DNA from: Vibrio cyclitrophicus
GTDB taxonomy: Bacteria > Pseudomonadota > Gammaproteobacteria > Enterobacterales > Vibrionaceae
Direction of reading: 5' to 3'
NCBI GenBank assembly: GCA_023206055.1
Contig: CP065367.1
Span: forward strand, 496,001-560,000
DNA: 64,000 bases
This document shows positions 47,801 through 56,600 of the stretch, one piece after another. Each line of letters starts with the position of its first letter. Position 1 is the first letter of the stretch. A program made the position numbers and the translations under genes. The notes under the pieces are model-generated. The model was not told the DNA's origin, ran no database searches, and saw only the letters and a list, made by a program, of their open reading frames with translations.

Positions 47801-48697
47801 CCTTCAGAAGCGATGAATCTTTACGGCATGACTTCTATACCGTTAGTCGTGATTGATAAAGAAGGAAACGAGATACAAAAAAAGACTGGCTTAGACCTAC
47901 TATCATCGACCCCACACTCAATGATTGCATTTGCAGATACTCATATATGTGTCCATAACCTCGAATGCCCAGCCGAAATTGTTGATGAAAATGGAGGCTT
48001 TCAACGTTGTGGTGTTTGCAGGATTAAAATATGCCATATTGATAATCTTGTATCGATATCAGCAATGATGGAAAAGTTAGAAATAGATGAAACACTGACT
48101 GGTGAGGAATTGAAAAGCTTAAACTCCAATTCAGATTTGGACAGTAATTTCGTCAAGCAAGAGAAAAAACGATTAAAGCAGAAGATTGATGTTATTAGTA
48201 GTGAAAAAATTGGGTGGGCAATTGCTCAAGAAGCTGTTGAAACACAGCGACAAAGACTACTTGGAACTAAAAATAATCAGCATAGCCGTTTTATGATTCC
48301 CGCACCTACATTGCTGAAAGAAAGCATTAAATGTGAAAAAGTTCAACAAAAGGTTGCTGAAATATTCTTCAACCATGCACTCACTACGGATGATATTCCT
48401 TCTCTCAGATCCGATAAGCTCAGAGTTGTCATGGCTCGGCTAACACAAAAAGTACAGTACCTGTCAATGAGTGCAAGCTCACAGCAAAGACAGCAGCTAG
48501 CAATAAGCTATCAAGAACAAAACTTAAGCCCAGACCATATTTTAGCGCCAATACTTGCGATGATCGATGCTGGAATTATCAACAAAAAGCAGATAATTGA
48601 GACTCTGGACACTGAGCTTATTAATAAACCTGTTCCACAGAAAAGCCTTGTTCAGAATCAAATAATCAAAACGTTGGAGAGTATAGAACATGCCTAG
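44885..48697 (+). CDS. Giant tyrosine-recombinase-like protein
   Basis: The ATG at 44885 lies within the stop of the upstream gene and has GAGG nearby, giving 1270 residues. Near residue 890 it carries 'TPHGSRTTFVSHRIG' (H890, R893), like box II of tyrosine recombinases, followed by 'KTAVYYGVEN' with candidate nucleophile Y922 or Y923. Candidate box I arginines lie at residues 698-716. The first 650 residues are unassigned. After the catalytic part comes a cysteine/histidine group (C1022, then 'ECPAEIV', 'RCGVCRIKICHIDN'), probably zinc-binding, then a coiled coil. Normal recombinases have 300-450 residues, so this one is unusually large. It likely acts with the adjacent recombinase. The assignment rests on the motif order and could be wrong in detail. 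Confidence 0.7.
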   Translation: MFNISNQVIFPNGEQQANNQIPIIANALANDVHDFFTDVGVEKKYDLSNSALVGTNISNGVADARWAIIELKQNIIITAQELYQLACIGDGTTNYKVNEQRANDPLHKQHLAATEFIKKAKYLASKMGVNEEILTSNLFSNLIHLSRCLLIRLWRSGHIILPISHTIVSNNLHSFVTFKANNRRNTPPMFGATDEYVKNLSAKFEAIFFGYESANLIEREIVKVNREEAKLGINSTNFLLYCGQVTETLDLSSFDEVTRLSVLWKELNHKKQSHLAILKQLTDSVKPFEGFSSGLTNLKRICTGSLNFFHTDSLQSHSRKLTETVKNEIKVALSPCEFDFSAVLFDKDEQALFDFVVSNNVNVVNKALNDTLDVNFKHWDEYQHQSFKRQATTKSAQTQYTAGWNTIRRYLLYVAAWIEMFPDVAKSQSITIPETLKLLDRETFVIRSFSNLDIDNETWPRTLSDFLLQQSEQLPTSVRSCILSINENFALDQQHVPSQAVILSKEFTQHWHKHCNGIALGAHNESVKQTISREEFPFLLETAYSLESLGMYLQQRILEGYTHTLLGFTSMSTLPKANPYSFIDLKPKRSTRLGEFTLNYQNTSPIRLAIPLKAYQLKKGTAVVTNDLQIQNLRNQVFSEPVAGYTPIAWYLNDSLEYQYFRLDQPSSTLSNPFCMNKTSKVHIDGKNISIPLLGPIRGATVALEQGIRHIHIRHLDARHFDKYATDNTDVTHLLVQTEKTNKRPWKAPSHQDVISILRSEREFLRLRTDRNIGDLIKYSSSNQEIDVLFRNAAGKAFGEQQWNGVWDNLLLLAQQLINTHCGEYVNNCQFVKMVPLTPDDPMTYLNFVNKLTAQNSHVKRSFVDESKLHKHKFDGIGHRIKLMPIVTPHGSRTTFVSHRIGHMPLHLLARTVNQSGKTAVYYGVENAEETKALFESSRQALKIIKRTDSNESVRISSKAVSSKVEDAFLQSPSEAMNLYGMTSIPLVVIDKEGNEIQKKTGLDLLSSTPHSMIAFADTHICVHNLECPAEIVDENGGFQRCGVCRIKICHIDNLVSISAMMEKLEIDETLTGEELKSLNSNSDLDSNFVKQEKKRLKQKIDVISSEKIGWAIAQEAVETQRQRLLGTKNNQHSRFMIPAPTLLKESIKCEKVQQKVAEIFFNHALTTDDIPSLRSDKLRVVMARLTQKVQYLSMSASSQQRQQLAISYQEQNLSPDHILAPILAMIDAGIINKKQIIETLDTELINKPVPQKSLVQNQIIKTLESIEHA

Positions 48698-49358
48698 TCG
48701 AAAAGAGTTGATGCTTCTTCGTTTGAAGCTTTTAAGGGACACAGTTAGTAAAATTGAACGTTCTAAAAAGCTCTACAGTAAAGTGAAAAATTTGGATCAT
48801 CTTGCAAAAATGACTGTTGAGATCATGACGGAGGATCATGCACAGGATGCTATTGGTTACTCTACCCTGCTTAAACATAGCGGGCAATATCGAGGTGTTC
48901 TTGAAGAATCACTATCAAAAATATCGAAGCTAAACGCTAGTTCACTTTCAAGCAGAAATAAGCAACCTGGCAACTTGTCGATACTGGACTCAGTACCGTC
49001 AAATTGGGTTGCTGAAAAGGCTCTTTTGCAGTGTAAAATCAGCAACTTAAATGAAAAACTAACAAAGTCTCATCAACGAAATGAACAGCTTGAGTTAACA
49101 TTAGCGCAAATAGATCAACAACTTGGAAATGGAAATACGGACGTAACAGGGAATAATACGGAGAACGAGACTAGAAAAATGTGCCATGCAATGGCACATC
49201 TCCTAGATTGGTTAAACAGTTCAGATCTAGGAGTCATTTATGAGCAAAACAACAATACAATTACGGACATTTACGGTGAAGTTATCGTAAATAGCCAATA
49301 CTTGACCCCTTATTTTGATTGGCAATCTAGCAGAGAACATGGAGGAAATAATGAATAA
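48690..49358 (+). CDS. Coiled-coil protein of the island B recombinase operon
   Basis: The 222-residue protein has an N-terminal basic helical part ('LMLLRLKLLRDTVSKIERSKK'). A segment 'GYSTLLKHSGQYRGVLEESL' follows, reminiscent of the helix-turn-helix region of TnpC-type accessory proteins. Then comes a heptad repeat ('KISNLNEKLTKSHQRNEQLE') and an acidic tail. It overlaps the giant recombinase by 8 bases and the next gene by 8. I infer an accessory factor of the recombination complex. Confidence 0.65.
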   Translation: MPSRKELMLLRLKLLRDTVSKIERSKKLYSKVKNLDHLAKMTVEIMTEDHAQDAIGYSTLLKHSGQYRGVLEESLSKISKLNASSLSSRNKQPGNLSILDSVPSNWVAEKALLQCKISNLNEKLTKSHQRNEQLELTLAQIDQQLGNGNTDVTGNNTENETRKMCHAMAHLLDWLNSSDLGVIYEQNNNTITDIYGEVIVNSQYLTPYFDWQSSREHGGNNE

Positions 49359-49860
49359 AAGTTTTCCTCGACAAACTTTGACTCCTGAGCAACAAGCACT
49401 AAAAGGACCAGCCAAAAGTAAACTTTATCGTCAGTTGTATGATGATTGTATTGCAAAGATGAAGAAAAAAGGTTTCTCATTCCCAAGAGACAAAAACAAT
49501 GCGCTGGGTATCAATGTCTCTGAACTTGCACGGTGGTGTGGATTCAAAAGCCGTCAAACAATCAACGATAATTCGTATATTCAAGCCAGAATTAAACAAG
49601 ACATCATTGAGCTAGGCATTAGTAACAGCACTCTAAATTTGTCAAGCAATGAGAACCAAACTATAGAGACCGACAGCTCAACAATAAATAATCATCAAAT
49701 CAACAAGTTACAAGAGAAAATCTCAAACCAAGAGCTAATAATTCAAGATCTAGAAGCGCAATTATTAGCTTGTAAAGCTCATAGGAACAACATCGAAGGA
49801 ACTCACTTAAAACAAATAGAGAATATGCTGTTGGGCGGAGGACGTACTTTTGCAAACTAA
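49351..49860 (+). CDS. HTH/coiled-coil accessory protein of the recombinase operon
   Basis: I choose the ATG at 49351, with GGAGG just upstream; it overlaps the previous stop by 8 bases. The 169-residue protein has an N-terminal part with 'NVSELARWCGFKSRQTINDN', which looks like a DNA-binding helix-turn-helix. A leucine heptad segment follows ('INKLQEKISNQELIIQDLEAQLL'). This layout resembles the small last proteins of GMT/Tn554 modules, such as that at 10366-10833. It may bind the island ends or regulate the operon. Confidence 0.65.
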   Translation: MNKSFPRQTLTPEQQALKGPAKSKLYRQLYDDCIAKMKKKGFSFPRDKNNALGINVSELARWCGFKSRQTINDNSYIQARIKQDIIELGISNSTLNLSSNENQTIETDSSTINNHQINKLQEKISNQELIIQDLEAQLLACKAHRNNIEGTHLKQIENMLLGGGRTFAN

Positions 49861-52183
49861 TTTTGTTGTCACAAGTTGTCAAAAAGACGAGCTAAACGAA
49901 GCTTACCAAATATATGCTAAGTGTCTAAAATATCAGAAAAGACTATGCATCACCATAAGTGTAGAATTTGTATATAGAGCACCAGAACCAGCAGAGATTT
50001 GGCAATTTACCCCTTCCGCAAGACCGTATGCAACAAAGTACTGTTTACACTATCAAACCAATGCGATTCAACCACGATTCGATTTGATAATGACGTTTGA
50101 TAAAGAGTTATCTTTGCTAGAATGTGGTAATGCCCCCTTTACTCTCCCCCAATTACTTGGCCACCTTTTAGATAAACATCCTATTTTCTATCGTTTAGGT
50201 TGCAAACGTAAACGACTAGAGAAAACAATAAAAGCAGCGGGAAGTGCTAGGAAATTCATTAAAATACTCACTGAACAAAATCTACCTGCTCTAAGTGTCG
50301 CATTTAACAACCCCAAAAGAGCACTTGCTGTAATGCTAGCATTCAACAATCTAGTAAACGAATTCGATTACATCGAATTCATTCAATCTACTGGGTATGA
50401 CATTAGAACTGCAAAATATTTATATGAGCTATTAGGACTCACTGCAAAACAATCTCTATTGCAAAACCCCTACCTACCCCTCCAGTTTGGCGCAAAGTTT
50501 GTAAATGCATGGGGGGTGGCAGAAAGAATAAATAAACAGTCACCCTGTTCCCCAAAATACCGATTTCTAGGCGCTATAGATAGAGTGGTATATCGAGCCT
50601 TAGCTAATGGTCATACAGCCATTCCTATTGACGAATTCAATCAAAAGCTTGGCTCACTCATCAATAAAAATAATGTAGATAATGCAGTTCAAATTGCATT
50701 AAGTGAACGAACTCTATGCAAGTCTTCATATGGAACAGCGTACCAGGGCATTGGCGTTGCTTATATTGAATCTAAGACCGAGATGTCGATACAAAGGTTA
50801 ATCAAACAAGCCGACTTCTATCTATCACAATCACGATTTGACCAATTGATCAGTGAGTTTAATATCCTCGTTAACTTTGCACTTACTCATGAGCAAGTGA
50901 ACTTAGTCGAAAAAGCAACCACCCAACACTTGACAGTTGCGCAAGGAGTAAGCGGCAGTGGTAAAAGTACCGCCCTATCCGCTATAAAGTATATTTGTAA
51001 TCATGATGAACGTGACTCGTATTATCTTGCCCTTTCTGCTGTGGCAACAAAGCGCATTCGAAAAAGCCTTATAAAACACAAAGTAATTAGGGAAAAACGC
51101 AAAGGATTAGTCGCAAAAACAGTGATGGAAGAATGCTGTTTTACTCTACGCTCATTCATTAATAAACTGACATCAAGCAGGCTCAAGCTTAAAAATAACT
51201 GTTTAATTGTTGTCGATGAAGCATCAATGTGTGATTTATCTATCATTTCAGAGCTTCTACATGCGCTTGAGAGCCACGATGCTGACTTTTCACTCCTGAT
51301 GGTCGGTGATGTTGCCCAAGTTGCTCCTGTAGGTTTTGGTGCTGTTTTTCAGCCTCTGGTCGAAGCAAGAATTAACTATGTAGAGCTAACATCATCATTA
51401 CGCCAAAGTACGAATAATCCAATTCAAAATTTTGCTACGCTAGTAAGAACTGTTGGTCATAAAGATACTAAACTGAATGAGCATGAAATAGATTTCAAAA
51501 AAGAACCCAATGCACACCTACCACCTTATCAATCAAAATTAAATAATGGAGTATTTAAACTTGCATGTACAAACCAAGATATCCCTGCTACATGCTCAAA
51601 ATTACTCATAGCTTTAGGAATCTATGAAACTCAAATCATCACTCCTTTCTCGACTTATAAACAGTTTGTTTCGGTTGATGAGATAAACGAAGCATGCATG
51701 CTTACTATCAACCCCGAAGGACGTAAAACATTTGGTTTTAGACAAGGTGATAAAGTTATCGTAACACGCAACAATGAAGAGCTAGGATTATACAATGGCG
51801 ATATGGGGGTAGTTCTGCGCATCGTACATGAGTATAACAGTGCAAAAAAATTAATAAAAAAATTGATATGTAATCTCAACGAAACACAGATCGAATTGGA
51901 TGAAGAACGTATTGCTCAAGTAGGCTTAAATCATAGTTATGCTGTTACGATACACAAAGCGCAAGGATCTGAATTCAAATATACTATTGTGGTCATACCA
52001 TCTTGGGATAGCGCACTAATCGAAAATAGTCTAATTTACACAGCTCTTACTCGTAGTACTGAAGCAACTATTTTTGTCGGCGATATCCAGGCATTAAATC
52101 GTGCAATTAATCGTACACCAAATGCTAAATCGCGATATTTAGGTTTTACTCCGCCTTTAGGTGAGCAGTTCAGAGTATCTTAG
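49850..52183 (+). CDS. RecD-like SF1B helicase
   Basis: Translation from the TTG at 49850 (GGAGG 9 bases upstream) gives 777 residues. The helicase motifs are Walker A 'GVSGSGKST' (residues 366-374), Walker B 'LIVVDEASMCDLS', 'GDVAQVAPVGFGAVF', and the C-terminal 'TIHKAQGSEFKYTIVVIPSW' and 'YTALTRSTEATIFVGD' of the RecD2/TraA group. The N-terminal 300 residues are unassigned and may bind the recombination complex. The start lies inside the previous gene, so the five genes from 43360 form one coupled operon. A helicase in a recombinase operon might help replication or processing of the excised element. Confidence 0.8.
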   Translation: MQTNFVVTSCQKDELNEAYQIYAKCLKYQKRLCITISVEFVYRAPEPAEIWQFTPSARPYATKYCLHYQTNAIQPRFDLIMTFDKELSLLECGNAPFTLPQLLGHLLDKHPIFYRLGCKRKRLEKTIKAAGSARKFIKILTEQNLPALSVAFNNPKRALAVMLAFNNLVNEFDYIEFIQSTGYDIRTAKYLYELLGLTAKQSLLQNPYLPLQFGAKFVNAWGVAERINKQSPCSPKYRFLGAIDRVVYRALANGHTAIPIDEFNQKLGSLINKNNVDNAVQIALSERTLCKSSYGTAYQGIGVAYIESKTEMSIQRLIKQADFYLSQSRFDQLISEFNILVNFALTHEQVNLVEKATTQHLTVAQGVSGSGKSTALSAIKYICNHDERDSYYLALSAVATKRIRKSLIKHKVIREKRKGLVAKTVMEECCFTLRSFINKLTSSRLKLKNNCLIVVDEASMCDLSIISELLHALESHDADFSLLMVGDVAQVAPVGFGAVFQPLVEARINYVELTSSLRQSTNNPIQNFATLVRTVGHKDTKLNEHEIDFKKEPNAHLPPYQSKLNNGVFKLACTNQDIPATCSKLLIALGIYETQIITPFSTYKQFVSVDEINEACMLTINPEGRKTFGFRQGDKVIVTRNNEELGLYNGDMGVVLRIVHEYNSAKKLIKKLICNLNETQIELDEERIAQVGLNHSYAVTIHKAQGSEFKYTIVVIPSWDSALIENSLIYTALTRSTEATIFVGDIQALNRAINRTPNAKSRYLGFTPPLGEQFRVS

Positions 52184-52280
52184 GTGGATTAGCCTAGACT
52201 CAACCTGTCTGTTTCCATACTACGATATAATCAAATCTGGCAGATTAGTTCTATAGCCCACTAACAGAGGGGGCTGTGAT

Positions 52281-52541
52281 TTAGATCCCCTCGCGCCCTG
52301 ATCTTGACTTAGCTTGCCATTCTTGTAATTCAGGGTCATTACGTTGCGAGTCAAAATCCGTATTAGCCATTAAGTCTTTGATGTCAAACTTTGGTTTTTT
52401 ATCCAATGCCTTCACAAAGAACCCGTCCTCTTTACGGATTAGCGTGACTTTAGAACCAGGCTTCAGTTGCATTTCTGCTAAGAATTCATCAGGAATAACA
52501 ATTCCTGTCGAACTTTCAATTTTTATGAGAATTGTTTCCAT
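52281..52541 (-). CDS. AbrB/MazE-type antitoxin-like protein without visible toxin
   Basis: The ATG at 52541 has GGAG six bases upstream. The 86-residue protein begins 'METILIKIESSTGIVIPDEF' and continues 'MQLKPGSKVTLI', the swapped-hairpin DNA-binding fold of AbrB/MazE proteins. An acidic C-terminal tail follows, as in toxin-binding antitoxins. No MazF/PemK-type gene is adjacent, so it is an orphan or serves as a regulator. Confidence 0.75.
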   Translation of the reverse strand: METILIKIESSTGIVIPDEFLAEMQLKPGSKVTLIRKEDGFFVKALDKKPKFDIKDLMANTDFDSQRNDPELQEWQAKSRSGREGI

Positions 52542-52643
52542 ATCAATCTCCATTAACAGCAAGGTCGCATTGTACAATTGTATTAAATACTTCAACCCAC
52601 TTTCAAGTTCGTATGCAATCGTAGAGCCTAAGGCTCGTATTTA

Positions 52644-52895
52644 CTATTCAGACTCTTCTTGTATTAACTCAAAGATCTCATCGTCACAGGGTAACAAGTC
52701 TCGTACAGAACACCCTAGAACGTATGCGCACAAGTAAACTTTTTCTAACGTTACGTTACTCTCACCTCGTTCTAACATTCCGATGTAGTTCTTACTTAAA
52801 CCACATAATTTTGCGAGATCGCCTTGCAGCCATCCCTTTTCTTTTCTTTTATCGGCAACTTTAATGCCGAAACAGATCGCAATTTCTTTTTTCAT
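52644..52895 (-). CDS. XRE-family transcriptional regulator
   Basis: The ATG at 52895 gives 83 residues. The helix-turn-helix 'LQGDLAKLCGLSKNYIGMLERGE' is typical of XRE/Cro proteins, and the small size resembles controller proteins of restriction systems. It diverges from the gene at 52978, with two palindromic operators in the space between. It probably represses itself and the divergent gene, and could also influence the hsd cluster. Confidence 0.85.
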   Translation of the reverse strand: MKKEIAICFGIKVADKRKEKGWLQGDLAKLCGLSKNYIGMLERGESNVTLEKVYLCAYVLGCSVRDLLPCDDEIFELIQEESE

Positions 52896-52904
52896 TTCAA
52901 TCTC

Positions 52905-52951
52905 AAAACCAAATATATTTGGTTTTACTCTAAAAACCAATTATACTTGGT
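52905..52951. promoter_or_regulatory. Two operators between the XRE and divergent genes
   Basis: A 22-bp perfect palindrome AAAACCAAATATATTTGGTTTT (52905-52926) and a second ACCAA-TTATAC-TTGGT (52936-52951) share ACCAA/TTGGT half sites and are centred 28 bp apart. They are likely binding sites for the XRE protein, controlling both divergent promoters. Confidence 0.75.
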
Positions 52952-52977
52952 CTGGTTGTTAATTTTGGAGTTATCGT

Positions 52978-53505
52978 ATGCAAGATTCATTTGAAGAAAC
53001 AATGTTAATGGCACTATGTACCAAGATGCCTCAGGTCTTCTATTTGAATGATCTCGTTAAAAAAATTGAAAATGATTATCAGGGAAATTTACCTCAACGT
53101 TCTATCAAGCGATTGGTCGAACGCTTATTAGAGTCATATGAATCTGAAGATCAGCCAATCATTCAATCACTCGGCATTAAACCAGCCGTTGGCGCTGTTT
53201 ACAGAAAGCTCTATACTGAAAATGAGCAAGGCGAACTCATTAAGAGTTACCCAAAGTTGCCAGGCTATTTTGAGATCGAGCACATCAAAGAAGTACGCAA
53301 TACCATAGATGAAAAGCTAGACTTACTTGAAAATCAAATTCACGCATATCAAAGATTGAGCTATAGCTTCCCTCAAACTGAAGATTGGTCTGATGCAAAG
53401 TTAACCCGACTTCTAAAACAAAAATCATTTCTCACTGAAGATCTTGATGTCATTGACGAACTTCTAGCAGAAACACAGCATCTAGAAAACAAGTGTGATT
53501 CGTAG
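52978..53505 (+). CDS. Unrecognised small protein, wHTH-like
   Basis: The 175-residue protein has an N-terminal region that looks like a winged helix ('LMALCTKMPQVFYLNDLVKKIENDY', split at positions). A coiled-coil middle ('RNTIDEKLDLLENQI') follows. It is preceded by a good ribosome site (TTGGAG) and controlled by the operators upstream. No family is recognised. Its placement between a regulator and the restriction genes makes it a candidate regulator or a novel defence component. Confidence 0.65.
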   Translation: MQDSFEETMLMALCTKMPQVFYLNDLVKKIENDYQGNLPQRSIKRLVERLLESYESEDQPIIQSLGIKPAVGAVYRKLYTENEQGELIKSYPKLPGYFEIEHIKEVRNTIDEKLDLLENQIHAYQRLSYSFPQTEDWSDAKLTRLLKQKSFLTEDLDVIDELLAETQHLENKCDS

Positions 53506-53620
53506 AAATCACACTTTTAATCTTTCATTCCAACATCAATATCTCAACTCATGATTACAAGAGTTTGTCACAGTATAGAATAGAAATTGTTTCGATATTC
53601 TATGTAGTTACTCTTAAAAG

Positions 53621-56600
53621 TTAAGGATTCACTAGTTCAGCTTGCTCTAACACTAGTTCAACCGCCTCAGCTTGCTCATCTGGCGGGTAGCCTGTACGTT
53701 TAAGTATCTGTTTGATTTTGAGGCGCATCTTAGCTCGCAAATTTTTGCGCTTTGCCCAGTCTGGTTGAGCGCTTTTACGAATTTCCTCGGCAAGCTTACG
53801 AGCGATGGTCAAGATGTCTTCTTGCTTCATAGCTTCACGAGCGGAATCGTTAGCAACTAAAGCATCGAAAAACGCCAGTTCCTCTTTGGTCAGATCTAAT
53901 TCTTCCCCACGATCTGCTGATTCTCTCAATTCTTTTGCAAGTTTGATCAGCTCTTCGATTACCACGCTAGTTTCTACTGAGCGATTACGGTACTTATCAA
54001 GTGAATTGCGTAACATCTCTGAGAAGGTCTTGTAAGCTACAGCGTTCTTAACAGTACGAGTTTTGATTTCATCTTGTATGAGCTTTTTAAGCATCTCTAC
54101 TGCTAAACTCTTGTGCTCACTCTTCTCAACTTCAGCTAAGAACTCATCGTCAAGAATGCTAATGTTTGGCTTATTCAACCCTGCTGAATCAAATACATCT
54201 ACGATATCACCCGAAACAATTGTTTCAGAAACAACCTGCCTTAGAGCTGTTTGAACCTTCTCATCCGACATACGCTGTTTTGATGTAGTAGATTTCTTAA
54301 TTGCAGCACGCAGAGTCTCGAAGAAGGCAATTTCCTCTTTGATTTCCTTAGCCTCATCCATGCTTGAACACAGACTAAAAGCCTTGGATAGAGATAAAGC
54401 CGCTTTATCAAAGCGCTTTTTGCCATCCTCTAAGTTAAGAATGTGGTTCATTGCGCCAGCAAGCAGTCCAAGCGTATTAGTCTTGAAATCGCTGTAATCA
54501 AAACCATGCATGATGCCACGACAAACATCCAGTTTTGTCTTAGTCACAGCCATAGCTTCGCTTAGGTCGATGGTTGGAGAACCATTACCACTTGCTGTGT
54601 AATTGGCAATAGCATTACGCAACTCAGGAGCAATCCCTAAGTAATCAACTATCAAACCACCTTCTTTGTCTCGGAACACACGGTTAACACGAGCAATTGC
54701 CTGCATTAAGTTATGTCCTTTCAGCGGTTTGTCGATATACATAGTATTTAAACAAGGAGCATCAAAACCCGTTAGCCACATATCACAAACGATGACCAAT
54801 TTAAGCTCATCATTAGGGTTCTTAACTCGCTTAGCAATTTTCTTCTGAATAGGCTTCTTGTGAATGTGTTTCTGGTATTTCTCAGGATCGTCAGAAGTCC
54901 CTGTCATGATCACTTTCATGCAGCCCTTTTCAGGATCGTCATCAGCCCATTCAGGTTTTAGCTCAGCAATTTTATCGTAAACCTGAACGCAGGCTTCACG
55001 ACTGATGCAAACCATCATCGCCTTAGATAGAGACGTTTCTTCACGATCAGCAAAGTGATTGAGCATATCTTTCACAAGGCGTTCAACACGGTCTTCCGCA
55101 CAGATAAGCGCTTCTAAAGCTGCATTACGAGACTTAGTTTTAGCTTGATCATCTTCATCATATCCAGACACCAGATCATCAACTTTTTGGTCAACGTCTT
55201 CTTCTGTGGTGTTTTTATCCATATCTAGCTTGATAAGACGACTCTCATAATAGAGTGGTTTTGTTGCACCATCCTTCTGAGCCTGTTCAATATCATATAC
55301 AGAGACATCTTCACCAAATACGATACGAGTATCTTTGTCTTCCATCTCGATAGGTGTACCAGTAAAACCAATGAAGCCAGCATTAGGTAGCGAGTCTCTC
55401 AGGTGTTGAGCGTAACCATACTTCATTTCGCTCGTCTTCTTGTCTACACGAGCTTTTAAGCCATATTGAGTACGATGGGCTTCATCTGCCGCTACAACGA
55501 TATTATGACGTTCTGTGAGTGGTTTACAGCGAGTCTCGCCTTTAGGTGGTGAGAACTTTTGCATTGTTGTAAAGATAATGCCGCCAGATTGACGATTATT
55601 GAGTAGGTCAATCAAATCGTCTCTATCTTTGGCTTGTACTGGCGTGTCATTTAAAAGCTCAGCATTTTCCGAGAATGTTTCGAACAACTGCTCATCTAAG
55701 TCATTACGGTCAGTAACAACGACAATCGTTGGATTATTCATTGAAGGAGAAGCCATCAGCTTCGCACTGTAGAACGTCATCGACAGAGACTTACCAGAGC
55801 CTTGCGTATGCCAGTAAACGCCACAGCGTTGATCACCATCGTGCCTTGTCGCTCGAATAGTGCTTTCTACCGCAGCACGAACACCGTGGAACTGGTGATA
55901 ACCAGCGATTTTCTTAACCACCTTTTCAACATCAACTTCATACGAAATGTAGTATTGAAGGTAATCAAGCAATAGCTCTTGATTAAAGAACCCACGTACC
56001 ATGACTTCCAGTGCTAAAGTGTCTTCTGTGTCATCACGAGAGCCATCAATACTTCGCCAAGGCGTAAAGCGATCACGATCAGCAGTTAAAGAGCCAATGT
56101 AAGCTTCAGTACCATCAGAGATAATGAGTGACTCATTGAAGATGAATAGATCTTTAATAGCACTCTTGTAGGTTTGTACTTGGTTGTACGCTCGCCACAC
56201 ATCAGCCTTTGTATCGGCAGGATTTTTAAGCTCCAGAACCGAGATTGGTAATCCGTTTAGGAAAACAACAATATCAGGTCTACGATTATCTACTTCGCCA
56301 TTTGTCACACCATTTACGGAGAGCTGACGGACTGCTAACCAGTCGTTATCTTCATTATCAAAATCAACCAGCATGACTCTATCACCAACAGGCTGACCAC
56401 CGTCATCTTCGTAATCGACTTGGATACCTTCGATTAATTGACGGTGAAAAGTGTGGTTAGCACGCTCGGTAGACGGTACGGTGGTAAGTAAGATGTCTAT
56501 AGCTGTATCAATACAAACTTCAGGAAGGTGTTCATTGATATCAACCAGAGCCTTACGCAAACGAGGTTTAAGCACAACATCTGATAGCGATTCTCGCTCT

